Shown one piece after another: positions 1 to 4,795 of a stretch of DNA of 5,271 nt (positions are counted from its first letter, which is position 1; the number at the start of each line of letters is the position of its first letter). The DNA comes from an uncultured Bacillus sp. (lineage in GTDB: Bacteria > Bacillota > Bacilli > Bacillales > Cytobacillaceae), in the NCBI GenBank assembly GCA_937902115.1, contig CALGSR010000210.1, forward strand, positions 1 to 5,271, in the 5' to 3' direction. The position numbers and the translations under genes were made by a program. The notes under the pieces were generated by a model that searched no databases, was not told the DNA's origin, and saw only the letters and a list, made by a program, of their open reading frames with translations.

Positions 1-44
1 CAATTACATACACCAATAAAATTGACTTAAGGACAGGAATCCAA

Positions 45-77
45 AAAACCGGGGCATCGCTACGACGCCCCGGTTTT
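45..77 (-). terminator. Rho-independent terminator downstream of the lipoprotein gene
   Basis: The arms at 45-55 and 67-77 form a perfect 11-bp stem (AAAACCGGGGC with its complement). The inner bases 57-59 and 63-65 can pair further. Read on the minus strand, the stem is followed by a run of six T (48 to 43). It lies 110 bp past the stop of the lipoprotein gene, which it probably terminates. On the plus strand it has only TTTT then ACTTTC, so it may work in both directions but fits the minus strand better. Confidence 0.85.
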
Positions 78-109
78 ACTTTCATCTCAAAAATGTCCCC
101 CGACGCAGA

Positions 110-174
110 CAGATGTCCATTTTGGGTGTCAGGCACGCGAAAAGGACATTTGTCCATATGTGGTGTCAGGCACC
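110..174. repeat. 65-bp direct repeat, copy A (GGTGTCAGGCAC type)
   Basis: This copy matches 1592-1656 at 58 of 65 positions without gaps. It holds two GGTGTCAGGCAC units (126-137 and 162-173) separated by a GGACATTTGTCC-like segment, and the left ATGTCC pairs with the internal GGACAT, so the unit can fold. It ends 12 bp from the stop codon of the lipoprotein gene. Elements with GGTGTCAGGCACC are, from memory, dispersed intergenic repeats in Bacillaceae; family membership is inferred. Confidence 0.85.
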
Positions 175-186
175 GAATATGCACCG

Positions 187-1428
187 TTATCTTGGCAGCG
201 TAAATGTTGCTGTGTTGCCTTTAAAATCGTCACGTCCATCCTGACGGATAAAAGGACCGAATTCAAGGTCGAATTTTTTATACAGACCGAATTCATCTTT
301 TCTAAAAATGTAGGTTAGATATTTCTCACCTGAGGCGCCAGGGGCGATTTCATCTGTTGATTGAGCATCAGCCATTGTCGATAGGAAGCGGGCACGATTG
401 TCGTCAACTACCAGGATGTTGCTGATATTGCGAATCGTAATCGGCGCATCTGTCTGATTTTCCACTTTAAATTTAGCTGTTAAAGAGGCAAGCTCTACAT
501 CACCAAAGTTGCGGAAGCGGTCTTTGTTCGCTTCAGTAGGAATGATATCGGTATATTGCACGCCATCAAGCGTAATATTTACCTTATCAATCTGCTTTGT
601 TTCATTGATCTCATTTTTCTCAAAAATCATTTTCTTTTCTACCCAGTTATCGTTTGTCAGGCGGTCCGGATAATATTTCGGGGCACTGGCAACTGCAGCA
701 GCCTGCTCCTCACTGTATGTAAAATCAAATGTGGCATCTCCTCTGAAAGACCCTGCGTACGTATTATTTTCAGAGACTCCGCCTTCAATAATATACTTTG
801 GTGCCACTGTTTTTAATGTTTCAAAATCTTCATTCGTTAGTGTAAAAGTCATAAGTCCTGTTACCTTTTCACCTGCAGCATATTTAGACGTTTCGGTTTC
901 TTTTTGCGATTTTGGTCTAACGTCGCGTACAAATGTGATGCGATCCGGAATATAATCGGACGCACTTGTAAGCTGGATGCGGTGGATGTTGTTATAATAC
1001 ATCGGTTTATCCAAGGTATTATGAATCGTTACCTTCGAAGTGACAACATAGCCATCTGTTTGATCATCAAAAGGAATCGTCACATCTCTATGCATATCGG
1101 TTACTTTTGTAATCTGATACTCATCAACCGTTACCTTAAAGCCGTTCATATCATGGCTGTAATTCGGCTCTTTATTCGTATAAATGACTTCAACATTTCC
1201 TTCTGACTCTTCAGCAATATTAGGGTTTAACACTTCGCCTTTGCCGGCAGAAGCTTTTGTTTCCTTTTCTTTTTCTTTGCTGCTATCTTCAGTCTTTGCT
1301 TTTTCCTCTGTCTGCTCTACAACTTTCTTCTTTTCCGGTGTTCCTGATGCCTTTTCATCCGTCCCGCATGCTGCTAATAGCATAGCTGTTGAAAGGACGG
1401 CTGCTGATAAAAACTTCTTCTTACTCAA
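187..1428 (-). CDS. Secreted lipoprotein with two tandem beta-rich domains (DUF5068/DUF4352-like)
   Basis: The 413-residue product has a type II signal peptide: basic MSKKKF, a hydrophobic segment at about 7-20, and lipobox LAAC with Cys21. It should be lipidated and anchored to the outer face of the membrane. Residues 22-75 are a Lys/Glu-rich, probably disordered linker. Two related domains follow, about 77-220 and 265-395. Matching segments are 94-107 and 280-293, 127-153 and 314-340 (VTIHNTLDKP against FKVENQTDAP), and 184-205 and 362-383. Immunoglobulin-like DUF4352/DUF5068 lipoproteins of Bacillaceae have this plan; the exact family is from memory. The start is TTG at 1428: a TGA lies upstream in frame and the signal peptide begins there. 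The Shine-Dalgarno is weak (AAAAGG, 10 nt away). It has its own promoter and terminator, and direct repeats lie on both sides. Substrate or partner is unknown. Confidence 0.93.
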   Translation of the reverse strand: MSKKKFLSAAVLSTAMLLAACGTDEKASGTPEKKKVVEQTEEKAKTEDSSKEKEKETKASAGKGEVLNPNIAEESEGNVEVIYTNKEPNYSHDMNGFKVTVDEYQITKVTDMHRDVTIPFDDQTDGYVVTSKVTIHNTLDKPMYYNNIHRIQLTSASDYIPDRITFVRDVRPKSQKETETSKYAAGEKVTGLMTFTLTNEDFETLKTVAPKYIIEGGVSENNTYAGSFRGDATFDFTYSEEQAAAVASAPKYYPDRLTNDNWVEKKMIFEKNEINETKQIDKVNITLDGVQYTDIIPTEANKDRFRNFGDVELASLTAKFKVENQTDAPITIRNISNILVVDDNRARFLSTMADAQSTDEIAPGASGEKYLTYIFRKDEFGLYKKFDLEFGPFIRQDGRDDFKGNTATFTLPR

Positions 1429-1438
1429 AATGTCACAA

Positions 1439-1444
1439 CCTTTT
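1439..1444 (-). promoter_or_regulatory. Weak ribosome binding site of the lipoprotein gene
   Basis: AAAAGG lies 10 nt before the TTG start at 1428. Weak Shine-Dalgarno plus TTG suggests modest translation. No ATG or GTG is available in frame between the upstream TGA and this TTG. Confidence 0.55.
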
Positions 1445-1465
1445 CAGTAATATTAATATTTAAAT

Positions 1466-1495
1466 AGTATAGAATAATAACTCTGCTTTAACTAT
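1466..1495 (-). promoter_or_regulatory. Candidate promoter of the lipoprotein gene
   Basis: TATACT on the minus strand (1471 to 1466) is a good -10 box, giving a start near 1459, about 30 nt before the start codon. The -35 region at about 1489-1494 (TAGTTA at 17-bp spacing) matches TTGACA poorly, so the assignment rests on the -10 box, its AT-rich setting and its position. Confidence 0.45.
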
Positions 1496-1591
1496 AGGAA
1501 CAATTGAATTCGGTAAGAAGGTAACGAGTATATAGACACCCTTTAGACCTAGATTGGTAGGGTGTATCTTACGGTGTCCCCTCCATATGAA

Positions 1592-1656
1592 CAAATGTCC
1601 ATTTTTGGTGTCAGGCACGCCAACAGGACATTTGTCTATATCTGGTGCCAGGCACC
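1592..1656. repeat. 65-bp direct repeat, copy B (GGTGTCAGGCAC type)
   Basis: Same orientation as copy A at 110-174, with 7 mismatches in 65. ACAAATGTCC (1591-1600) is the exact complement of GGACATTTGT (1626-1635), so the element can form a 10-bp stem around the first GGTGTCAGGCAC. The last unit (1644-1656) is GGTGCC-A-GGCACC, a perfect palindrome around one base. Degenerate ACACCAGAGCACC copies continue to about 1678. It lies between the operon terminator and the lipoprotein promoter. Confidence 0.85.
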
Positions 1657-1679
1657 AACACCAGAGCACCAACACCAGC

Positions 1680-1711
1680 AAAAAAAACCAACTCTGCGTG
1701 GAGAGTTGGTT
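1680..1711 (-). terminator. Rho-independent terminator of the four-gene operon
   Basis: AACCAACTCT (1686-1695) and AGAGTTGGTT (1702-1711) form a perfect 10-bp stem with a 6-nt loop. On the minus strand it is followed by eight T (1687 to 1680). It lies about 124 nt past the last stop of the operon and before the lipoprotein promoter, so it should separate the two units. Confidence 0.88.
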
Positions 1712-1796
1712 GTAAAGAGGTGCTGTACGAAAAGACTCTTGAAGAGTCTGAACATGGGATATGGCACATATATGAGCGATAAAGTGAAGCCAAAGA

Positions 1797-1830
1797 GGGG
1801 ACGGCGCGAACGAGTGAACCGTCCCGGTGT
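1797..1830. repeat. GGGACGG inverted repeat directly after the operon's last gene
   Basis: GGGACGG (1798-1804) pairs with CCGTCCC (1819-1825), and the element ends in GGTGTC four bases before the stop codon at 1835-1837. On the minus strand it contains GGGACGGTTC, a 10-mer also present on the plus strand at 3418-3427. From memory this motif is a dispersed repeat in Bacillaceae, possibly of REP type; that link is inferred. It is not a terminator, having no T-run. Confidence 0.65.
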
Positions 1831-1834
1831 CTAA

Positions 1835-2134
1835 CTATCTTCCTAATTGCGCCTTTCCTTCCGGCGTCATGTTTTCCGGAGACCAAGCCGGCTCCCAAAC
1901 TAAATCGACATCAACCTTCTCAATCCCGTCCAATCCATAAAGGCTGTTTTTTACACCGCCCACGATGCTGTCATGAAGCGGGCATCCCGGAGTTGTGAGC
2001 GTCATCGTAACGGAAACCGCGTCATCCTCAGGAAAATCCACATTGTAAATCAACCCTAAATCAACAACATTAATATTCAACTCAGGGTCATAAACGTCCT
2101 TTAAGGCATCAAGTACTTTTTCTTTTAAATCCAT
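1835..2134 (-). CDS. MIP18/DUF59-family iron-sulfur cluster assembly factor (YitW/SufT/PaaD-like)
   Basis: The 99-residue cytosolic protein has the full DUF59 pattern: YDPELNINVVDLGLIY at 15-30, the TTPGCPLHD loop at 48-55 with the conserved Cys51, and a WEPAWSPENMT tail at 80-90. Family members help deliver or mature iron-sulfur clusters (SufT, and YitW in Bacillus) or serve one enzyme (PaaD). Length is normal, nothing is missing. It is the last gene of the operon, 12 nt after the membrane protein gene. Its Shine-Dalgarno AGGAGGT (2148 to 2142) overlaps that gene's TAG stop, which suggests translational coupling. In this setting it may mature a metal centre used with the operon's other products; that is inference. 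It is probably not the only housekeeping member in the genome. Confidence 0.95.
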   Translation of the reverse strand: MDLKEKVLDALKDVYDPELNINVVDLGLIYNVDFPEDDAVSVTMTLTTPGCPLHDSIVGGVKNSLYGLDGIEKVDVDLVWEPAWSPENMTPEGKAQLGR

Positions 2135-2141
2135 GATTCAA

Positions 2142-2148
2142 ACCTCCT
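2142..2148 (-). promoter_or_regulatory. Ribosome binding site of the DUF59 gene, overlapping the upstream stop
   Basis: AGGAGGT is 7 nt from the ATG at 2134. Its first two bases belong to the TAG stop (2147-2149) of the membrane protein gene, so ribosomes ending there can restart at once. Confidence 0.85.
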
Positions 2149-3394
2149 ATTTTGTTACAACTTTTCCGATTGAAAAACAAAAGGCAACACATGCGGCAGC
2201 AAAAAGAATCTCACTTGGCAGATACAGCATTTTGCTTCCGCTAAAAATCGCCGCCGCCACCCCGATAATGCCAAGCACCATTCCCGAAAAAATCGGTACC
2301 GCAGCCTTATCATTAATCATATCCTTTAGAGTCGGCACATTTTGTTTGCCAATTGCCTTGCTGTATTTCGCCGTCCACCAAAGGAACGGAACAATTTTAT
2401 ACAAATAACCTATAATACTAAAATCAATCCAAAGCACGATATAAAGGAACAACAATGGCCCGGCGATTGCGTTAAAATAACCGAACACCGCTGCAATGAA
2501 AGCCGCCAAATGAAGCAACCCGCCGCTAATAATCGCAATCAGGGCGAATATAAAGGAAATGTCGAGCTTCTTCTTGAACCTTTTTTTCACAATGATTGAA
2601 ATATGATAAACAAACAAAGCAAATCCGGCGAATAGCAGGAACAATGCCACTGTCAAAAGCGCCTCTGAATCAATGAAGAATGAAATGATTGCCGCGACTA
2701 AGCCGGCTGCGTATATAGGATACACATAGTTCGCCGGAGCCATCGTATAGCCATGGGACAGGGCAAACATTGGCACCATTTTATAAGAAAAACCGAAAAT
2801 CAACAGCGTAAACCAACCGGTTGTCCCAAGCAGCACATGGGTTTTAATAATGCCCATGTATATATTTCCATCCATCCCATATCGCATCCCGGCAAGCAAT
2901 GTAATGCCAAGGCCGATGGTTGTTAAGAGGAAAAATAGCGCTGTCCCAACGTAAAGCGTCAAAATATTCGGTTTCGCCTGTTTCCTTAACGTCATAAACA
3001 TTTGAAAAAGAAACATTAAAATGCCGAGCACCGCCAAGATTCCGGGAAATAATGCGCTCCCAGGGGTGTAGAACAAGGCATGGGCAAACCAAAAGACGCC
3101 AATGGCCGTCACGAAAAATTGCACAAAGCCGAATTTTTCACTCCAAATCGGTGTCAGAAAAGCAACCGGCACGAGCTGGTACATCGCCCCCATTGCCACC
3201 ATCAATGCCCAGCCCAAAATGAATAAATGCGCCGCCGCCCAAATCCCGGGCACACGGAAAACCCCGGCAACCATAAAGTCTCCTTGCAGCAAAAGCAAAA
3301 CCTGCGATCCAACTAAGGCAACCATGCTCGTAAAAATAAAGAAAAACGGCAATTTAAGATTCGTCTCATTGCCAGTCTGTGCAGGAACCACCAT
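2147..3394 (-). CDS. Polytopic membrane protein, heme-copper oxidase subunit I-like plan
   Basis: The 415-residue protein is almost wholly hydrophobic, with about 11-12 membrane segments and short basic loops (for example KKRFKKK near 270-276). Histidines that could bind heme sit in or next to the segments: H56, H105, H186, H214, H264, H295. Two stretches share a pattern, H56-x4-GW and H186-x6-GW. The motif Y-[QK]-[LMI]-VP occurs three times (72-76, 204-208, 332-336), pointing to repeated helices. I recall similar Bacillaceae proteins being annotated as cytochrome oxidase subunit I-like; the canonical HH pair for the copper site is absent, so oxygen or NO reduction cannot be claimed. NnrS-type heme membrane proteins are an alternative. 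ATG at 3394 has a perfect ribosome binding site. It lies between DUF2249 and DUF59 genes in one operon. Confidence 0.93.
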   Translation of the reverse strand: MVVPAQTGNETNLKLPFFFIFTSMVALVGSQVLLLLQGDFMVAGVFRVPGIWAAAHLFILGWALMVAMGAMYQLVPVAFLTPIWSEKFGFVQFFVTAIGVFWFAHALFYTPGSALFPGILAVLGILMFLFQMFMTLRKQAKPNILTLYVGTALFFLLTTIGLGITLLAGMRYGMDGNIYMGIIKTHVLLGTTGWFTLLIFGFSYKMVPMFALSHGYTMAPANYVYPIYAAGLVAAIISFFIDSEALLTVALFLLFAGFALFVYHISIIVKKRFKKKLDISFIFALIAIISGGLLHLAAFIAAVFGYFNAIAGPLLFLYIVLWIDFSIIGYLYKIVPFLWWTAKYSKAIGKQNVPTLKDMINDKAAVPIFSGMVLGIIGVAAAIFSGSKMLYLPSEILFAAACVAFCFSIGKVVTK

Positions 3395-3400
3395 CTAAGC

Positions 3401-3409
3401 ATCACCTCC
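3401..3409 (-). promoter_or_regulatory. Ribosome binding site of the membrane protein gene
   Basis: GGAGGTGAT is fully complementary to the 16S rRNA 3' end and lies 6 nt before the ATG at 3394. It fixes the start and predicts strong translation, independent of the upstream gene 105 nt away. Confidence 0.9.
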
Positions 3410-3412
3410 GAA

Positions 3413-3480
3413 ACAGGGGGACGGTTCTCGCGTTTCACTAATTATTACTAGAGAACATGTCAGTAATCTCACGCGACCCT
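3413..3480. repeat. GGGACGGTTC-type repeat inside the operon
   Basis: This stretch fills most of the gap between the second DUF2249 gene and the membrane protein gene. It contains GGGACGGTTC (3418-3427), also found inverted at 1816-1825, and inverted pairs GTTCTC/GAGAAC (3424-3429 and 3451-3456) and ATTACT/AGTAAT (3444-3449 and 3462-3467). No T-run follows, so it need not terminate transcription, but it could fold in the message. Limits are approximate; origin as a dispersed Bacillaceae repeat is recalled, not shown. Confidence 0.5.
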
Positions 3481-3499
3481 CATTTCCATCCATCTCAAA

Positions 3500-3706
3500 T
3501 CATTTTGTAATCTCAATCAAAAAACTGCCATCCTCTTGCTCTGTTGTCACCTGCTTGTACCCTTTTTCCTCCAGTTGTTCATAAAGGAACATCGGCCGGC
3601 GGTCATTGATAATCGAAAGTGTCTCACCTTCAGCCAGTTCCTCCAAAGCGGCCAGTGTCCGCATCATCGGTTGCGGCGGCTCCAGTCCGCGGTTATCCAG
3701 TTTCAT
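3500..3706 (-). CDS. DUF2249-family small protein (second copy of the pair)
   Basis: The 68-residue cytosolic protein is one complete DUF2249 domain: LDNRGLEPPQPMMRTL at 3-18, the INDRRPMFLY segment at 33-42, and the final beta strand FLIEI at 62-66. The fold is expected to be small alpha/beta, similar to the TusA/SirA family, but the Cys used by TusA is not present here. DUF2249 proteins have no proven reaction; they often lie near nitrate, nitrite or nitric oxide respiration genes and beside hemerythrin-like domains (family knowledge from memory). The ATG overlaps the stop of the preceding DUF2249 gene by one base (TAATG at 3704-3708), so the two are translationally coupled and their products probably act together. 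The ribosome binding site is weak (GGTGA), in line with coupling. Confidence 0.93.
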   Translation of the reverse strand: MKLDNRGLEPPQPMMRTLAALEELAEGETLSIINDRRPMFLYEQLEEKGYKQVTTEQEDGSFLIEITK

Positions 3707-3945
3707 TATCTGTCACCACTTTTCGTAAAAGTTACTTTGAAGTGCTTGCTGTCCAGCTCCTCAATTTCATGTTCAAAACCTTTACCTTTCAACACATTCA
3801 GCAGGGGAGTCGGCTTAAAGGAAGCATGCAAAATGAAAACATCGCCCTGTTTCAAATCACCCACCGCATTCATAATTTTATGAAAAGGGTCCTGCTTATT
3901 GGCTAAATCCTCGCGAACATCTAACTCTACAGTAGTATTTCCCAT
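3706..3945 (-). CDS. DUF2249-family small protein (first gene of the operon)
   Basis: The 79-residue protein begins MGNTTVELDVRED and carries a more divergent DUF2249 domain: LDVRED at about 8-13, DPFHKIM at 19-25, the HASFKPTPLL loop at 40-49, and a last strand HFKVTF at 68-73. Like its neighbour it is a single soluble domain. Function is unknown; a role in redox or nitrogen-oxide metabolism is inferred from family context and from the Fnr-type site upstream. ATG at 3945 is preferred: AAGGAG (3959 to 3954) is 8 nt away. A GTG at 3951 in the same frame would add two residues but is only 2 nt from the Shine-Dalgarno. The two DUF2249 copies differ strongly, so they are an old pair and may form a heterodimer. 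Confidence 0.92.
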   Translation of the reverse strand: MGNTTVELDVREDLANKQDPFHKIMNAVGDLKQGDVFILHASFKPTPLLNVLKGKGFEHEIEELDSKHFKVTFTKSGDR

Positions 3946-3953
3946 TTTCACTT

Positions 3954-3959
3954 CTCCTT
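3954..3959 (-). promoter_or_regulatory. Ribosome binding site deciding the first DUF2249 start
   Basis: AAGGAG is 8 nt from the ATG at 3945 and only 2 nt from the in-frame GTG at 3951. This favours ATG. Confidence 0.75.
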
Positions 3960-3988
3960 GTCATGAAGTTTATTTTTAAAAAAAGTTC

Positions 3989-4014
3989 ATTATATATATG
4001 TTCTCAATTAGAAC
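3989..4014 (-). promoter_or_regulatory. TATAAT box with adjacent inverted repeat GTTCT-N5-AGAAC
   Basis: On the minus strand a perfect TATAAT (3994 to 3989) is preceded by a 15-bp inverted repeat, GTTCT (4000-4004) and AGAAC (4010-4014), placed where the promoter spacer would lie. No -35 box of the TTGACA type is found at 16-18 bp. It could be an activator- or repressor-controlled promoter, or a hairpin in the leader if transcription starts further upstream under the Fnr-type site. I do not recognise the operator. Confidence 0.35.
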
Positions 4015-4062
4015 GGCGTTTCTTTTGATATTATTACTCTAACATCATAAAAATATTGATAC

Positions 4063-4078
4063 TGTGACCCTGATCATA
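4063..4078. promoter_or_regulatory. Candidate Fnr/CRP-type site upstream of the DUF2249 operon
   Basis: TGTGA-N6-TCATA differs at one base from the Bacillus Fnr consensus TGTGA-N6-TCACA. Its centre is 4070.5, 125 bp before the operon's start codon. Activation at -41.5 would put the start of transcription near 4029, with TAGAGT (4041 to 4036) as a poor -10 box, or somewhat downstream with TAATAA/TAATAT. Anaerobic activation suits the respiratory look of the operon. Inferred from the motif only. Confidence 0.55.
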
Positions 4079-4093
4079 TTTACAAAAAATATT

Positions 4094-4108
4094 TGATTAT
4101 CATTCTCA
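4094..4108. promoter_or_regulatory. Candidate Fur box
   Basis: The 15 bases fit the 7-1-7 Fur pattern TGATAAT-N-ATTATCA at 12 of 14 positions (mismatches at 4098 and 4105). The centre is 31 bp upstream of the Fnr-type site relative to the operon. No iron-uptake gene follows on the plus strand within the window, so if real it probably adds iron control to the operon, or it is left over from a lost gene. Confidence 0.4.
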
Positions 4109-4376
4109 TTAGTTTGCGTCATCGAGCGCCTTGGGATTTAATTTTGTTAGGTTGTCCTTAGATTTAATTAGCATCCGGGAAAAGTATTTTGACTCTAAAG
4201 AAAAGGAGAGCGGGATGGAAGAATAAAAACATTTATATAGAAGAAACTAGGATAATTATCGAGAATCGGGTTGAGGGCAGATGCGAAGGAGCAAATGAAG
4301 AAAGGGGCCAGTATACAAAAGGAATGGGCAAAATTACTAATTTTTTGTAACAAGTAACCCATTTTTGAATATCATG

Positions 4377-4397
4377 AAAACGAAAAGGCGAGCCGCC
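4377..4397 (-). terminator. Possible weak terminator after the YppF-like gene
   Basis: On the minus strand GGCG-GCT-CGCC (4397 to 4387) is followed by TTTTCGTTTT. The stem is only 4 bp, so this is doubtful, but it is the only terminator-like structure seen between this gene and the operon. Confidence 0.3.
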
Positions 4398-4461
4398 AAA
4401 TATCGGTAACTCACCTTAACTTTCACTATTCAATTGGATTTTCTATGGTGATCACCAAGGC

Positions 4462-4686
4462 TTAAGAGGGGAGTTCAATCGCGTCAAAAGGGACTACACT
4501 AAAAAAATAAGATTGTGGTTTTTCGGCGTCTAATTTTTCAAGTTGTGAAAAGATTTGCTTATATTCCACAATGGATATTTCTCCGTAGATGTAGCATTTT
4601 TGAATATAGTCAAGGACCTCGTTGATATGGGACGGTTTACGATTTTTCTCAGTTTCGAAACGGTGAATGGAGTTTTCCAATAACAT
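4462..4686 (-). CDS. Small cytosolic protein, probably YppF-like
   Basis: The 74-residue product has no signal peptide or membrane segment. Residues 1-55 look like a compact two- or three-helix domain, with HINEVLDYIQKCYIYGEISIVEYKQ at 20-44 followed by a helix with LEKLDAEKP. This resembles the YppF-like family of Bacillus (about 60 residues, function unknown), from memory and not verified. The tail after residue 57 (SYFFSVVPFDAIELPS) is longer than I would expect. ATG at 4686 has a very good ribosome binding site, GAGGAG, 9 nt away, and a promoter-like TATACT upstream. It stands alone: more than 500 bp separate it from the operon downstream. The overlapping longer frame 4530-4829 lacks a ribosome binding site and is rejected. 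Confidence 0.82.
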   Translation of the reverse strand: MLLENSIHRFETEKNRKPSHINEVLDYIQKCYIYGEISIVEYKQIFSQLEKLDAEKPQSYFFSVVPFDAIELPS

Positions 4687-4763
4687 AATAATAATCTCCT
4701 CACTTCTTTTAGAATTTTATATTTTAAATTTTTTGAATGTATAATTATTTCCTTCTGAAAAGA

Positions 4764-4795
4764 AGTATAGCATAGGATTTTCATAGGTACTAATT
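4764..4795 (-). promoter_or_regulatory. Candidate promoter of the YppF-like gene
   Basis: TATACT (4769 to 4764) is a good -10 box; the -35 region at 18 bp is TTAGTA, a weak match. Transcription would start near 4757, leaving a leader of about 70 nt. CTTCT (4752-4756) and AGAAG (4761-4765) form an inverted repeat across the predicted start, which could be an operator or a short leader hairpin. Confidence 0.45.

Larger units (their letters stand above)
1429..1834. other. 406-bp intergenic region between the lipoprotein gene and the operon
   Basis: It contains, left to right, the lipoprotein promoter, an inverted repeat of ACACCCT (1536-1542) with AGGGTGT (1559-1565) that has no T-run and no clear role, repeat copy B, the operon terminator, a small hairpin AGACTC/GAGTCT (1733-1738 and 1744-1749), and a GGGACGG inverted repeat right after the operon's last stop codon. 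Open frames here on either strand cross these repeats and lack ribosome binding sites, so I call no gene. Confidence 0.7.
3946..4461. other. 516-bp intergenic region upstream of the DUF2249 operon
   Basis: The left third holds the regulatory sites listed separately. The rest (4110-4461) has no gene I can support. Positions 4186-4350 are purine-rich on the plus strand and open in two frames (4189-4350 from TTG, and 4295-4357 from ATG), but without a properly spaced ribosome binding site or a recognisable product. A perfect palindrome TGGTGATCACCA lies at 4446-4457, just after the small gene's stop. Confidence 0.6.

Noticed and set aside
1460..1681. Minus-strand frame of 73 residues
   Set aside because: It overlaps the lipoprotein promoter and repeat copy B and has no ribosome binding site; Val/Leu/Cys/Trp runs come from the GGTGTC repeat.
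1562..1834. Plus-strand frame of 90 residues with a basic tail
   Set aside because: It crosses repeat copy B, the operon terminator and the GGGACGG repeat; the code looks like translated repeats.
3949..3951. GTG as start of the first DUF2249 gene
   Set aside because: It is only 2 nt from the Shine-Dalgarno AAGGAG; the in-frame ATG at 3945 has the usual 8 nt spacing.
4251..4260. GATAATTATC as a second Fur-type site
   Set aside because: It is a 10-bp palindrome but lacks the 7-1-7 spacing and flanking bases of a Fur box.
4295..4357. 20-residue ORF with QKEWAKLL, reminiscent of a SinI-type antirepressor
   Set aside because: The similarity covers only a few residues, the ribosome binding site is 3 nt from the ATG, and the rest of the motif is absent.
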